The notes under the pieces are model-generated. The model saw only the letters and a program-made list of their open reading frames with translations. It made no database searches and had not been told where the DNA came from. A stretch of DNA of 64,000 nt. It comes from Corbicula japonica. Its lineage: Eukaryota > Mollusca > Bivalvia > Venerida > Cyrenidae. A program made the position numbers and the translations under genes. How positions within the stretch are numbered: position 1 is the stretch's first letter; each line of letters begins with the position of its first letter. Location of the stretch: contig JAZAYU010000359.1 in assembly GCA_038501625.1 (NCBI GenBank), positions 124,001 through 188,000 on the forward strand, written 5' to 3'. Positions 33,331-44,115 of this stretch are shown here, one piece after another.

Positions 33331-33770
33331 GATTGCAATTGTCAGAAGTGACTGGTATTGAATATACGCTGCGTTTTTTCTTCCGAAGATAATTTGAGTT
33401 TTTGATTGACAAATTTAAATGAATGCCATTAAAGATTACAATGAGATGCATAACCTGACACGTAACTTAATAACTCTATAGTATCAGTTACACATTTTAA
33501 AACAATGTTTTGCAAATAATCGCCGATACCCAAGGCGTCAAGGATTTTTTAAAATCTGTTGTTAATGGAGGAAATAAAAAATAATTAAAGAAATCAAATT
33601 GCATACTATGGAATTCATATCCATATACATTTGATCTCTTTGCTTATCATTCTTAAGGAACAAATGTAATATGACAGTGGCTTTTGTTTAAGATGTGGCT
33701 TTTGTTTAAGATTTTATTAATGATTTGTGTAATTTTAAAAACATAGAGACGCGATCGAATTCTTTTAATA
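33331..33770. other. AT-rich stretch, no gene recognised
   Basis: A direct duplication GTGGCTTTTGTTTAAGAT occurs near 33677-33710. Nothing else was noticed. Confidence 0.45.
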
Positions 33771-33772
33771 TA

Positions 33773-34314
33773 CTGAGTGCCAATGAAAACGCAAAACTTG
33801 ATTTTTGGAATATTTTTGATGTGCGTAAAAGTTTAATAAATTGGCAAATGTAGATGTGTTAAAAAAATCAATAAGTAACCAGTCGATGCATCAATGGTCC
33901 ACTGATTTTTAAACTTTCTCTCCTACAGTAACCCCGTACAAACAAAATAAATGTTTGTTTTGGCATGTAAACATGCATGAATAACCTCAAAACAAATCAA
34001 TTTGTTAACCTCAACTAACGGCCACACAAATCCCCAAATCCCATAATCAGTTTTCAAGTTTTTACTCCACTCAAATGGGATAATGGCAAGCGTTGTATAC
34101 AACGGGCATATGAGGTTTTGGGCATGATCAAAGAAGGGATGTCTCAACATGAAATCGCACGACAGATGCATTGTTCACTGTCGACAATTACTCTTGGCCC
34201 AACGACTACGTTTTGATTTTAAAACACATCTTCCTTTAGAAATTTTTGAAACTGTTACACACACCAAAAATATTCCAAAAAATAAAAGAGTTGCGTTTTT
34301 CTATTGGCACTCGG
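33773..34314. mobile_element. Internally deleted Tc1/mariner-type transposon with an HTH remnant
   Basis: Inverted termini of about 75 bp are CTGAGTGCCAATGAAAACGC on the left and, read inward, CCGAGTGCCAATAGAAAAAC on the right. They also share TTTTGGAATATTTTTG. TA flanks each end (33771-33772 and 34315-34316). Between them, 34094-34190 on the + strand reads GKRCIQRAYEVLGMIKEG followed by MSQHEIARQMHCSLSTI, a typical transposase helix-turn-helix. The catalytic domain is missing. Confidence 0.75.
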
Positions 34315-34316
34315 TA

Positions 34317-37177
34317 TACTTCTTTACTTCCTGTCGTGGTGTTCTTCAGATCAAACCTTAGTTGCATTGTTCACAGTTCCGTCATGAGCACCTAGCCACT
34401 TCCTATTGACTGTGTCATTAGCTATTTATGTTGAATTGTTTGTGTGTATGTCTTTTTCTATGAAAATTGTCGAATTGTGTCATTGGACTGCAACTAATTC
34501 CAGTGTCATCCTGAACATGTATGAGACCTAGACGGTAAATGAGATTATAAAACCTCGTTAAAAGCACAACTTGAAAAATGCTTTACTACTGATCGATGCA
34601 AGGCTCTTCCTGTTTAAATTTTGTATAGTCGTATGTTTTATAGGGAGATAATTTTTCTTATTTTAGATATATCTTAAACACTTGATTCTTTTCCTCTAAT
34701 TTAGATTAACCTTTTTTTTAAGTATAATACAGAAAGCGGGTAAAGAAAGTGAAGATATTAATAAGTAAAAAGCTTTTAAAGATTGGATATGACAAGAAAA
34801 GTGAAATGATAAAAATGCAAAACATACTAAACATACTAAAACTCAAAACATTAAAATTGTCAATGTAGATCGTTTTGCCGGTATAAAGCTGACATGTTTT
34901 GACGCTAGTACAGGTTTATACAAGTGATTTAATCAAATAGCTGACAAACAATATTGCTATTTTCTACAAAAGCTATAAACGTGTTGACATCATAAATATA
35001 CGTCGAACTTTGTGCACATTACATAGAGAAGATCTATCTAAGGAGTCAATGCAGTGAAGCAGTCTAACAATCCGGGATTTGCGATCCCGCATTTTATCAG
35101 TGATTATATTTTCATGGTTTTAACCTTCTGTCTAAGACTTTAAAGAAATGATTGAATAAATTATTGTAATAATGAAATAATTACGAATCTCTCAGGATAT
35201 GTTATCCGAATAAAAGATATAACAGGCGGTGGCGGTGAGCTATGTATACAGAAAGACGAAAGCGAGTCTTTAAGTGTGTGTGTATGTGTGTGTGCGCGCG
35301 TGCGTGTGTGTGTGGGTGTGTGTGTGTGTGTGGTTATTAATTCGTGTAATACATAAGATCTCCATCTTTCACTAGAAAAAATTGTCATAGCTACTTAGTG
35401 ATTTGTTTCTTTGATATTCTGAGTGATGAAATTTACTATACAAACACGTACTTTAACCAACGTCCCACAAATGCATACATGTGATCGCAAGAGAATAACA
35501 AATAGGATGTTAGCTTCTCCAAAATCTTAAATTTCTTCTTTCAAACTGGACATTTTACGGATAATAAATAAAGCAAATCCTTTTTGTGTTTAGTGCAGTG
35601 TACAAAAAAAATCATTTTTTTTACATGTAAGATACTCCAATGAAAAAAAGTAATTTTACAACATGTATGCAAGCCATATTGGGAAACCAAGAATTCATGT
35701 TAAAAAGCTTCCAATTTCTTGAATGCTAACTTACCAAATTACTGGATTATTTTATTTTATTGTTTAATTGAAATTGATGATTTTTAATTTACTTGCATTT
35801 TAAAATTTCATCGTTGGGAGGGAGAGAGCGGGCGTTAATTTTGTATAAAAATTATTTGTTGTCACTTCTGCCACGGCTGTAGTCTCAGATCAGTATGTGC
35901 TTCTAGGCAGTCTGATAAGGGTCTACACCGATAGTAATACTGCAAAACAATACATAGCCTTAGATGAAAAACTGGGTCGGATTGAACTTATGGCAAATCA
36001 AATGGGATAAGAATTCAATTGGTCAAATAATGACCTTTACATATTATGTTTACCTGTCATTGTATGTATTGCATTGTTGTAATTAAAACAACGTGTGATA
36101 AATATTGACAGATTCTAAGTGTATTTATAATATTCGCTTTTACAAAACTGATTGATTTTCTCCATTTCTTAATCCATCATATTTCTGAACCTGAAGGTGC
36201 TAAAGATTTCTAGATTACATGGCTTATCAGATACAGGCAATTTGACCTCTATTAACATAAACAAATTTGATAGAGACATGTGAGTTACCCCACAATGAAC
36301 TTTGTGTGACCCCAATGCAGCCTATATTCGTTTTACACTCAAATCAATTTCCACAAATCCCTTTGTTCTTGGAGCTAAGCGAGGGTCAAAACAGAACAAA
36401 TGACGAGTTTACATACCGGAGCCTGTCTAGTGCTTTAAGACCGTAACTCACGAACTGTCATGAAAGATTGTTTGATAAACGTTTTCAAACAGTATGAGGA
36501 TGTTGTTATGCAGAAAAAGAAGATGAACTGTAACTGAAAGTAAATCTTGTTGTTAATGCAGATTGATTATCAGTATAAATTTATTGTATGATCTTATATA
36601 CGTTTTCTCGTCACATTTGATTTTACATCTTATATGCTAACCTTATAAGAATCGACATACATTCAAAAACACTATTTAAGCATTTAACCTGATTGGATTT
36701 TTATATTGATGACGAACTTCCTAAAAAAATACTCAGCATGTAAGAATTGGGATTATAGTATACTAGTCTTCACGCCTAAACAGTCTGATTAGGGTCTACA
36801 TGGTTAGCCATTCATTCAGAAAAAACATTTTATTGTGTCTAGTAAACGCTCTAGGTGAGATGAACTTTGAAAAATAGTTTGTATATGATTAAAGCGCTTA
36901 GGTGGATTAAATCCTGCAATCAGTCCACTGATAATGAAAATGCTGTCGTTATATATACTATTCGTTATATGAACGTGTTTGTAATTAAGTAGGCTAAGAA
37001 AAATTTACTTCCTTCTTTTTTTGCCTTATCGAAAACTAAGGAATATGATATAGTTTATCGTTTTATTCAGAGACATCGTGATAATCGAAACCTTAGTCCG
37101 GCGGTCATTTATTTGACATTAAAATTAAAGTTCACTTAATTCTTAATAAGAAATTGTTCTGAAATAGACTGGACAAT
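34317..37177. other. AT-rich stretch with a GT microsatellite
   Basis: A GT/TG-rich run lies at about 35274-35332. A phrase AGTCTGATNAGGGTCTACA occurs at 35908 and 36782. No gene was recognised. Confidence 0.45.
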
Positions 37178-37378
37178 TCCAGTTACTAATCATTTTATTT
37201 CGCGCGGGTTTAATTTTCGCTTATTTCGCTCTACGGCAAGAGCGCGATATTCAACACCAGCAAAAAAACCATTTAACAGGGTTTCTTTATAGGAAAACAC
37301 AGTTGCGCAAATTAATTTCCCCGCGAATATGTTATTTACGGGTTTTGCGCGATACTACGCGATAAACTGTCATTTAAT
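37178..37378. mobile_element. CGCGAAA-type MITE, copy 1
   Basis: AATCATTTTATTTCGCGCGG, GCAAGAGCGCGATATTC, AAAACACAGTTGCGC and CCCGCGAATATGTTATTTAC match 43910-44115 in the same order. The right end is more decayed. Confidence 0.7.
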
Positions 37379-38283
37379 TTCTTCTTATTAATCTCGCAAA
37401 ATTGCAATAATATTCAAACACTTGAATTACAAAATCAAATTCGGTGATGCTTTCAGAAACAGTCCTGTCTTTATTATGTAGCCTGTGAGAATACCCCATA
37501 AGTTAATTGTTGTTGGAAAATTGTAGGATTAATAATAATCATATCACCCACGTGCGAACATTTTACCTGCACCCAGTCTGCTGGATTTTATCACAAGCAT
37601 CATCCGCGTAATTATCAATCCATGATATGTTATTTTAGCTCCTCTGTCCAAATGGTATAAGAAATTAATGAATCCATATGCCCCTTTCGTTGGGTATCAT
37701 GTAAATTGTTGAATGCTACAGCTATTGAAAGAGTGAAATGTTTGTAAAAAGACATCATTACCGTTTGCCTTTGGATATTAAATTGACTATGTTTCTTAAT
37801 CGCTTATAACTCTCTTTATATGTTGAACGTTTTCTTTCATTCTAAGACTTGCATTACAAGAGATAACACATATGATTTTAATGTCATAAAAATTCACAGG
37901 TCAATACAAGGCAGATTTAAAAAAAAATAAATATTTAAAGCAGATATCATGTTTCAGTCAACAATATTAAAAATAAAAACATCTTGAAAAAAGTATTTGT
38001 TTACAAAAATGTTCGACACCTAATAGATATAAAAGCTAAGAATTTAGTCATAATAACTTGTAATTTCATAGGAAAAATGTATCATATAAGATGTACACCA
38101 AAACACTTAATTTCTGCGCCTTCCTTTAGAACAAATTCTTATATAAAAAAGTTAACAACATCGCTCAAGACGTTGGTACACTAAGGTCGGGACTTTTTAA
38201 TCTGGACTAAATATCGACAAAAATAAGAAACAATCATACTATCACTTAAATTTTTTCCTACAATTAGGGAATACTATACAAAT
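37379..38283. other. AT-rich stretch, no gene recognised
   Basis: Nothing supportable was seen here. Confidence 0.4.
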
Positions 38284-38427
38284 AAATACTAATGTTGAGG
38301 TCGATATGAGGTCGATATGTAGTTTTGCGGACCTGGGTAGTGTGATATCGACCGAGGACGAAGTCCGAGGTCGATATCACACTACCCAGGTCCGCAAAAC
38401 TACATATCGACCTCAACATTAGTATTT
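38284..38427. repeat. Foldback element: perfect 59-bp stem with an 11-bp bulge
   Basis: The right arm (38369-38427) is an exact reverse complement of the left arm (38284-38353) once one copy of a tandemly doubled AGGTCGATATG is removed from the left arm. The 15-nt centre GAGGACGAAGTCCGA itself contains GGAC/GTCC pairing. Arms include TAGTTTTGCGGACCTGGGTA. Confidence 0.95.
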
Positions 38428-38434
38428 ACTTGTT

Positions 38435-38609
38435 ATATCATATACCCTGTGAATTTAAAGCATTCTGATGATAATGATGATGATGATGATGATGATGATG
38501 ATAGCAAAGGTAGTTATCAATTCCCGGGGTAGTTATCACTTTTTTCGGACTCGCGAGTACGGAGCTCTCGACCAATCAGAATGCTTTAAATTCATAGGGT
38601 ATATGATAT
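38435..38609. mobile_element. Second foldback element with 35-bp termini and internal (GAT)n
   Basis: The left end ATATCATATACCCTGTGAAT and the right end, read inward, ATATCATATACCCTATGAAT continue to CATTCTGAT with one mismatch in 35. The interior has (GAT)n at about 38466-38503 and a GC-richer segment with GGACTCGCGAGTACGG. It starts only 8 bp after the neighbouring hairpin. Confidence 0.8.
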
Positions 38610-38936
38610 ATGTATATATTATCTTAAAAAGGTCACTAAGGGACATATTGTAACTACGGAATTAGAATTCACAACCGCGTAACTGTGCTTGGCGGAGATG
38701 TATCTTACTTGGTGCAAAACATGCTTGTACAATTAATTGGCAGTATAAAGTTTGATCAAAGAAGTCATTTTCGGCCAGGATTATCAGAAAATACAAATTT
38801 ATATCGCGCATACTTGTAATTTATATCCATATTGGAAACGTGACTAGAACAGATATTGTAAATTCGTCATTATGTGGTCAGTTACATGTATTACAGTCGC
38901 GAGTCTCTTATCAGGCCATCAATCTCTAAACGATGA

Positions 38937-39030
38937 TGGAAAGGTGAAATATGCATATCAGGAATCGCCACATTCAGAAAAAACAGCCTCCCCACACAGT
39001 CAAGAAGAAGAGAGGGAGAGAGCTTGGATA
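38937..39030 (-). mobile_element. Family A terminal fragment (minus)
   Basis: GTGAAATATGCATATCAGGA, ATCGCCACATTCAGAAAA and CCCACACAGTCAAGAAG are the last 90 bp or so of the family A tail in reverse orientation. The short ORFs on both strands are shadows of this. Confidence 0.85.
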
Positions 39031-40470
39031 ATACTTGAGAAAAGTCTTGTAGACGAAAAATGTAAAACAATAAGTAAGGAGTCGACATATACAATTGTAC
39101 TCATTTTAATGCATTTTTGTATCTCCTATTATATATTATTGCAAAGCCCGTACACCCTTGAACGATTTGCCTAATGAGCCTTTACAAATAATATTCGCTA
39201 AAATATTAGTGTTTACTTTACCACACTGAAAGATAGACAATATTAAAATTAATAAGATAATAAACAAAATAATAATAACATATTTTTGGATTAAAACTAT
39301 GCAACATTATTCAGATGAAAATACTTTGGTAAATTAGAAGGCAAATTATAATAAGGCAAATAGTGTAGGCTATTCGAATTAGTTATACACTGTTATATGG
39401 AATAGGAGTATGCTTATCGGCATCATTAATTGGTCTGAATGAAATACAGTCTCAAATCTCTCACTCCTCAGGGGAAGATTACATTAAATGACCAACAAAT
39501 CGCATGCTAATTGATGAAGTAATTTGTTATCATTCCAAGGTAACGTAGTTCAGCAGTTATGTACTTTACACAGTTATTCCGACTTATTTTTACTATCAGC
39601 ATGAGACCAATTAGGGGGCTAAAAACTTCTCGCTGAAGTTTGGCTTTTAACCAATGTTAATGATAATTTTACTTATCTGTCCATTACTACATTAATTTGC
39701 AGAACTACTATTTTTCTGAGGTAGCATTTTGAAGTTAACAATTTCATGTATTGAAAATCGATTATGACAGTCTCTAAAATGTTATTATAACATATACTTA
39801 TGTTTAATTCTTGATTATGCGGATGTGATTTTGTTTGTTCTTGTTCATTATAACTTGTTATTGTATGAAGATAAATAAGAAACAGTAAGCGCCAGGAAAG
39901 TTTTGATGCAAAACCGTTAAAGATTGTTATGCTTTACTGGTAATTTAAGCTGTGCAAAAAGTTATTGTTCAACTTAATCAGTTTAATCAACATACAAGAT
40001 CAGAAGGACCTAGAAATTAAATGTAAATGTACCAGTTATTATGTTTCGGTTATTATACAGATCTAAGAAAGTTTAGTTGTACTTCAAATTTGTTAAAATA
40101 CCATGTCGACCCATGGCTCCTACACATTTTATAAATTCAAGCACTGCAGTCCTCATACAAGTAACAGAGCAACACAAATCATTCGACGGGCATTGAAACA
40201 CCATAAACTTCAGATTAGATCGGGTCAGTGGAGTTATTATAACATATCACATAGAGAGAATAACAGTGCTGCTGGAGATAAAATCTTTCAGACCTGAGAA
40301 AACTTTAACATTGTACAAATCTCTTGTCTGTCGGAAGTATAAACATGTGTAGCCAAGAAGTGAAATAATAATTTTCAAAAACCGGTACATTTTTATTTTT
40401 TTTCAGAAATTTTAATTCGCTTATAAAAAGCAGTAACGCAATCACGATCGAAAATTCAACTTTTACTTAT
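39031..40470. other. AT-rich stretch, no gene recognised
   Basis: Nothing supportable was seen here. Confidence 0.4.
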
Positions 40471-40475
40471 CCTAA

Positions 40476-40995
40476 CCCTGCTGCTGTGACTTACAACAAC
40501 AACAACAACTACTACTACTACTACTACTACTACTACAACTACTACTACTACTACTACTACTGCTGGTTGTCGTTCTCCTCCTACTGCTACTACTGCGCCT
40601 ATTACTTTTATAACAAAACAACAACGGTATCAGCAACAGCAACAACAATGACACCTACTGCAACAACAACAACTACTACTACTACTTCTACCTACTACCT
40701 ACTGCTACTTCTACTAGTACTACTTCTGCCACTACTTTCAATACGACAAATTGCTACATGTACTTCTACAACAACAACGACAACAACAACAAAAACTTCT
40801 GCTGCTGCTGCTTTTTACTTAACAAAAAAACGACAGCAGCAGCAGCAACAACAATAACATCAATAGCAACAACAAAAACAATAACTTATACTTAAACTAT
40901 TACTACAACTACTACTTCTACAACGTCTTCTCCTACTACTATCAATACAACAACTGCTTCATGTAATACTTTAACTTCAACTGCTGCAGCTGCTA
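40476..40995. repeat. Compound triplet microsatellite (AAC, ACT/TAC, GCA)
   Basis: Runs of AAC, ACT and CAG/GCT triplets continue with interruptions for about 520 bp. They generate artefactual poly-Tyr, poly-Thr and poly-Ser frames, including the 123-residue + strand frame at 40486-40857. Confidence 0.9.
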
Positions 40996-41177
40996 TGTAA
41001 AACTATCCTGACCGCGGTCTTGATGTTTCTATTTCAATTAAAAGTAATTGATATATCTAATAATTTCATTATATTATTTTAATGTTAGAGAGGTTGGCAT
41101 GAATTGTATTTGTATTTACATACTAATAAGTCCGTATATTGAAATATCAATAATTTTACTGTTTTGTAAGATTGTTT

Positions 41178-41995
41178 TGTAAGCAAATACATGTAATTTG
41201 TTTAATTTCTCCGCAGTTCGAAAGAATATCAAAGCGTTTTACCTAAGTCATATTAATCTTTTCAATTAACATTATAGTAGTAAGCTAAAAAAGTCATTTA
41301 TAGAATATACCTATAGGCCAAATTTTAACCATACACTTTTCAAATCCGAATTTTGTCATTTATAGAATATACCTGTAGGCCAAATTTTAACCATAGACTT
41401 TTCAAATCCGAATTTTGCGAATTCGGTGCAATTTATTTTTTTTTCAAATCAGAAACACACAATTGCACGAAAACAACCATATTATACTTTCTTACGTTAT
41501 TAATGTTAAGTGTGAAATGTGTTACCGTTTGGTGACTAAAAACTGCTAAATCGTGTTAATATCAAATTGAAAAAGTTACATTTTTGAATATAGAAAGAAC
41601 ATATTTGCAAGTAACCATGATGGACTTGTCTGGAGTTTATAATGGTTAATTTTGATGAACTCTTGAACCGTTAAATCTTTCGACGAAAACCAGAAAATCG
41701 AAAAAAAAAAGATAACCCATAGACTTATCGTTGAATAGCACCCACATTAGAACTCGACTAGCTAACTTCCTTTGGATTTTATCGTATTTGCTTGAACATT
41801 AATTTCAAGTCGTTTCTATGCTGTGATAATAATAAGGATTAATACATGAAATCAAGAAAGCCCATAATGACAAAAGTAATTGATTTGATGATTTAAAACA
41901 TTAAGAAATAAGAGAAAACAATGAAAATCAGTTAAAAATTATCAGTTATATGTGAATAATATAACATCCTCTTTTATGCGTATATTATAGAAGTG
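41178..41995. repeat. Inverted duplicate segment, member 2 (empty sites)
   Basis: Reverse complement of 25258-27044 without its two inserted elements. It has its own 62-bp tandem duplication (41293-41416, GTCATTTATAGAATATACCT repeated). It provides pre-insertion sequence at both insertion points of member 1. Confidence 0.85.
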
Positions 41996-42189
41996 CATTT
42001 AACACGATCCTGTGAATTTTCAGAATATTATATTTTCCGAAAACTTTTTTTTTCATTTTAAAAGCAAGGTAGCTTTATTCTACATCATTCGAAAGCTTGT
42101 AACTTCAACTCTTAATTTGGAAATTTTCATTGTGGAGTTTTGAAAATTAACAGAAATATTGCCGAAAAACATAGTTAAAAATCATTTCA

Positions 42190-42407
42190 TTCCGACCGGA
42201 ACGAAAATCCTTCCGATAGGAAATCATGGTTTTCCCGTCGGAATTTCACGGTTCCGATCGGAATCAGTCCTGTCGGCAAATTCCGATAGGAAACATTCCG
42301 ACAACAATTTTTCCGATCGGAATTTCTCTATATACATTAATTCCGATCGGAATCATTCCCAATGGAATTTGTTGCTTATTTTCCGATAGGACTTATTCCA
42401 TTCGGAA
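42190..42407. repeat. Cluster of 12-bp palindromes TTCCGATCGGAA
   Basis: Exact or near copies begin at 42190, 42211, 42232, 42252, 42281, 42311, 42341, 42356, 42381 and 42396, plus half-sites near 42268 and 42296. Perfect TTCCGATCGGAA occurs at 42252, 42311 and 42341. Spacing is 20-21 bp in the first part and often 15 or 30 bp later. Three overlapping short ORFs are by-products. Confidence 0.9.
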
Positions 42408-42559
42408 ATTCCACTTATGACACAATGCAGACTTCGTTCGATCAATCAGTCTTACCTGAGATTCATCGTTATACATTTATTTTATTAGAATATGCAATGA
42501 GGACCTATGAAATCGTCATCGTTCAATTTAAAAGTCCAAATTATATGATACTGACAAAA

Positions 42560-42562
<3 letters not shown>

Positions 42563-42602
<40 letters not shown>
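42563..42602. repeat. (ATA)n microsatellite
   Basis: About 13 consecutive ATA/AAT triplets. Confidence 0.95.
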
Positions 42603-42603
<1 letters not shown>

Positions 42604-42609
42604 TAAGTT

Positions 42610-43909
42610 TTTACTAAGTATTGGTTTGGCATCTATTTACCGGACCCAGAAATTCCAAGCTAAGCGTACAATTTCAATAATCACATATCTTATAAATTTG
42701 TCAGACAAAAGACCTCGCATATTCTTGCCATACGTATTATATTACTAACGTGGACATTTAAATTGATGCTGTGTATGTCGCTTGATTTCGTATTAAGATG
42801 TAAATAGAATTTTAAAGGATTTTCAAATCTAGCGAGTTTTGTTTATTGTTTTAACTTTGCTTAACGTGTGAAAACAGAAGATATTAATGAAAGTACGTGT
42901 GCCAAGTTTTTTTAAAGTTCATTTTAGCGTTCGAGAGTTTCCATCTTTTTTTCATCCTGAAACATTCGGTAAGTCGAAATCAACTGATCCAATTAAATGG
43001 TACTAGATTTTAGCACTTATTTACAAATACAAATGGCACATCAGTATATGTCACATGCAGAGTGCGCAAAACTATTGCCATGTGCTTTCTCAACCGTTAA
43101 AACCCATTAATGCGACACGAAGTTTAACTTAACTATACCGTATTACTACAATTATTACGAGAATTTGCAGTTGTTGCATGAACATCTATTTTTTGAATCT
43201 CTTAAGCGATGTTTGCCATCCATGTTTAGACCACAATTCATCTCTATATAGCAGTTCATACAAAGAAAATAAATCTGAGCTGGCAACTCAAGTTGGGCAG
43301 TCCCTTGGCAGTGTGCGCAACCTGTTCGCAACCGGATGATACATGCATCACTGGTTTAGTTTCAGATATAGCAGTGTGCGCATGAAGTTGTTTTCATGCG
43401 AATTCAAGTTCACAAACCTATATATCTCAACAAGAGAGAAATCGATTCAGGAAAATAGAATAATAGTTTAATAATTTGTTATGGTTCTCTTTTGATTTTG
43501 ACTCGGAGTAGTCATTCACACCAGTTTTGATATTCCTGGCTAGTAAGATCATTACTGGGTCAATAGAGACCTGTTATGCTTACGACAACTTATTTGCATT
43601 ACAGTAGTGCTACATGTCCGAGTATGCTAATAGTTAAATCCTTTTCATTGCTTATTTCGACAACATATATTTATAAAATCGAGCAAAGACAGTCCTATAA
43701 TTGCCCCGTCAACATCAACCGTAATTTCGTCAGTTATAAAAATTGTGTTCAACTTAATGAAAAAGCATTACCTTCGGGGGCAGAAAATTCTGTGGTTTTT
43801 GGTAAAATTACACTTACGTGGATCGACCTACACACGAAATTTAGAATCCATAGAAAATAAATGAATTCACTGCATTATTAATTATTGAACTTGTAGCTGT
43901 GGTGTACAG
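42610..43909. other. AT-rich stretch, no gene recognised
   Basis: CAGTGTGCGCA appears twice (about 43308 and 43372). The 94-residue frame at 43576-43860 has no recognisable motif. Confidence 0.4.
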
Positions 43910-44115
43910 TTAAATTATTCTATTTCGCGCGGGTTTAATGTTCGCGTATTTCGCGCTTTGGCAAGAGCGCGAAATTTAACCCCAGCAAAATCAAACCATT
44001 TAAAAGTGTTTCTTTAAAGAAAAACACAGTTGCGCGAATTCATGGCCCCGCGAATTTGTTATTTACGGGGTTTGCGCGAAAATTCATCCCCGCGAAATAT
44101 AATGATACTGCAGTA
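43910..44115. mobile_element. CGCGAAA-type MITE, copy 2 (best preserved)
   Basis: The left end ACAGTTAAATTATTCTATTT then CGCGCGGGTTTAATGTTCGCG, and the right end, read inward, ACTGCAGTATCATTATATTT then CGCGGGGATGAATTTTCGCG, are inverted repeats. The interior has AAGAGCGCGAAATTTAACCC and AAAACACAGTTGCGCGAATT. Confidence 0.75.

Noticed and set aside
35161..35388. Minus-strand ORF with a Thr-His repeat
   Set aside because: Produced by the GT microsatellite.
40486..40857. 123-residue + strand ORF and a minus-strand 60-residue ORF
   Set aside because: They are poly-Tyr, poly-Thr and poly-Ser translations of triplet repeats with no flanking coding signal.
43576..43860. 94-residue ORF
   Set aside because: No motif, no splice or repeat support. 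The length is within what AT-rich noise gives over 64 kb.
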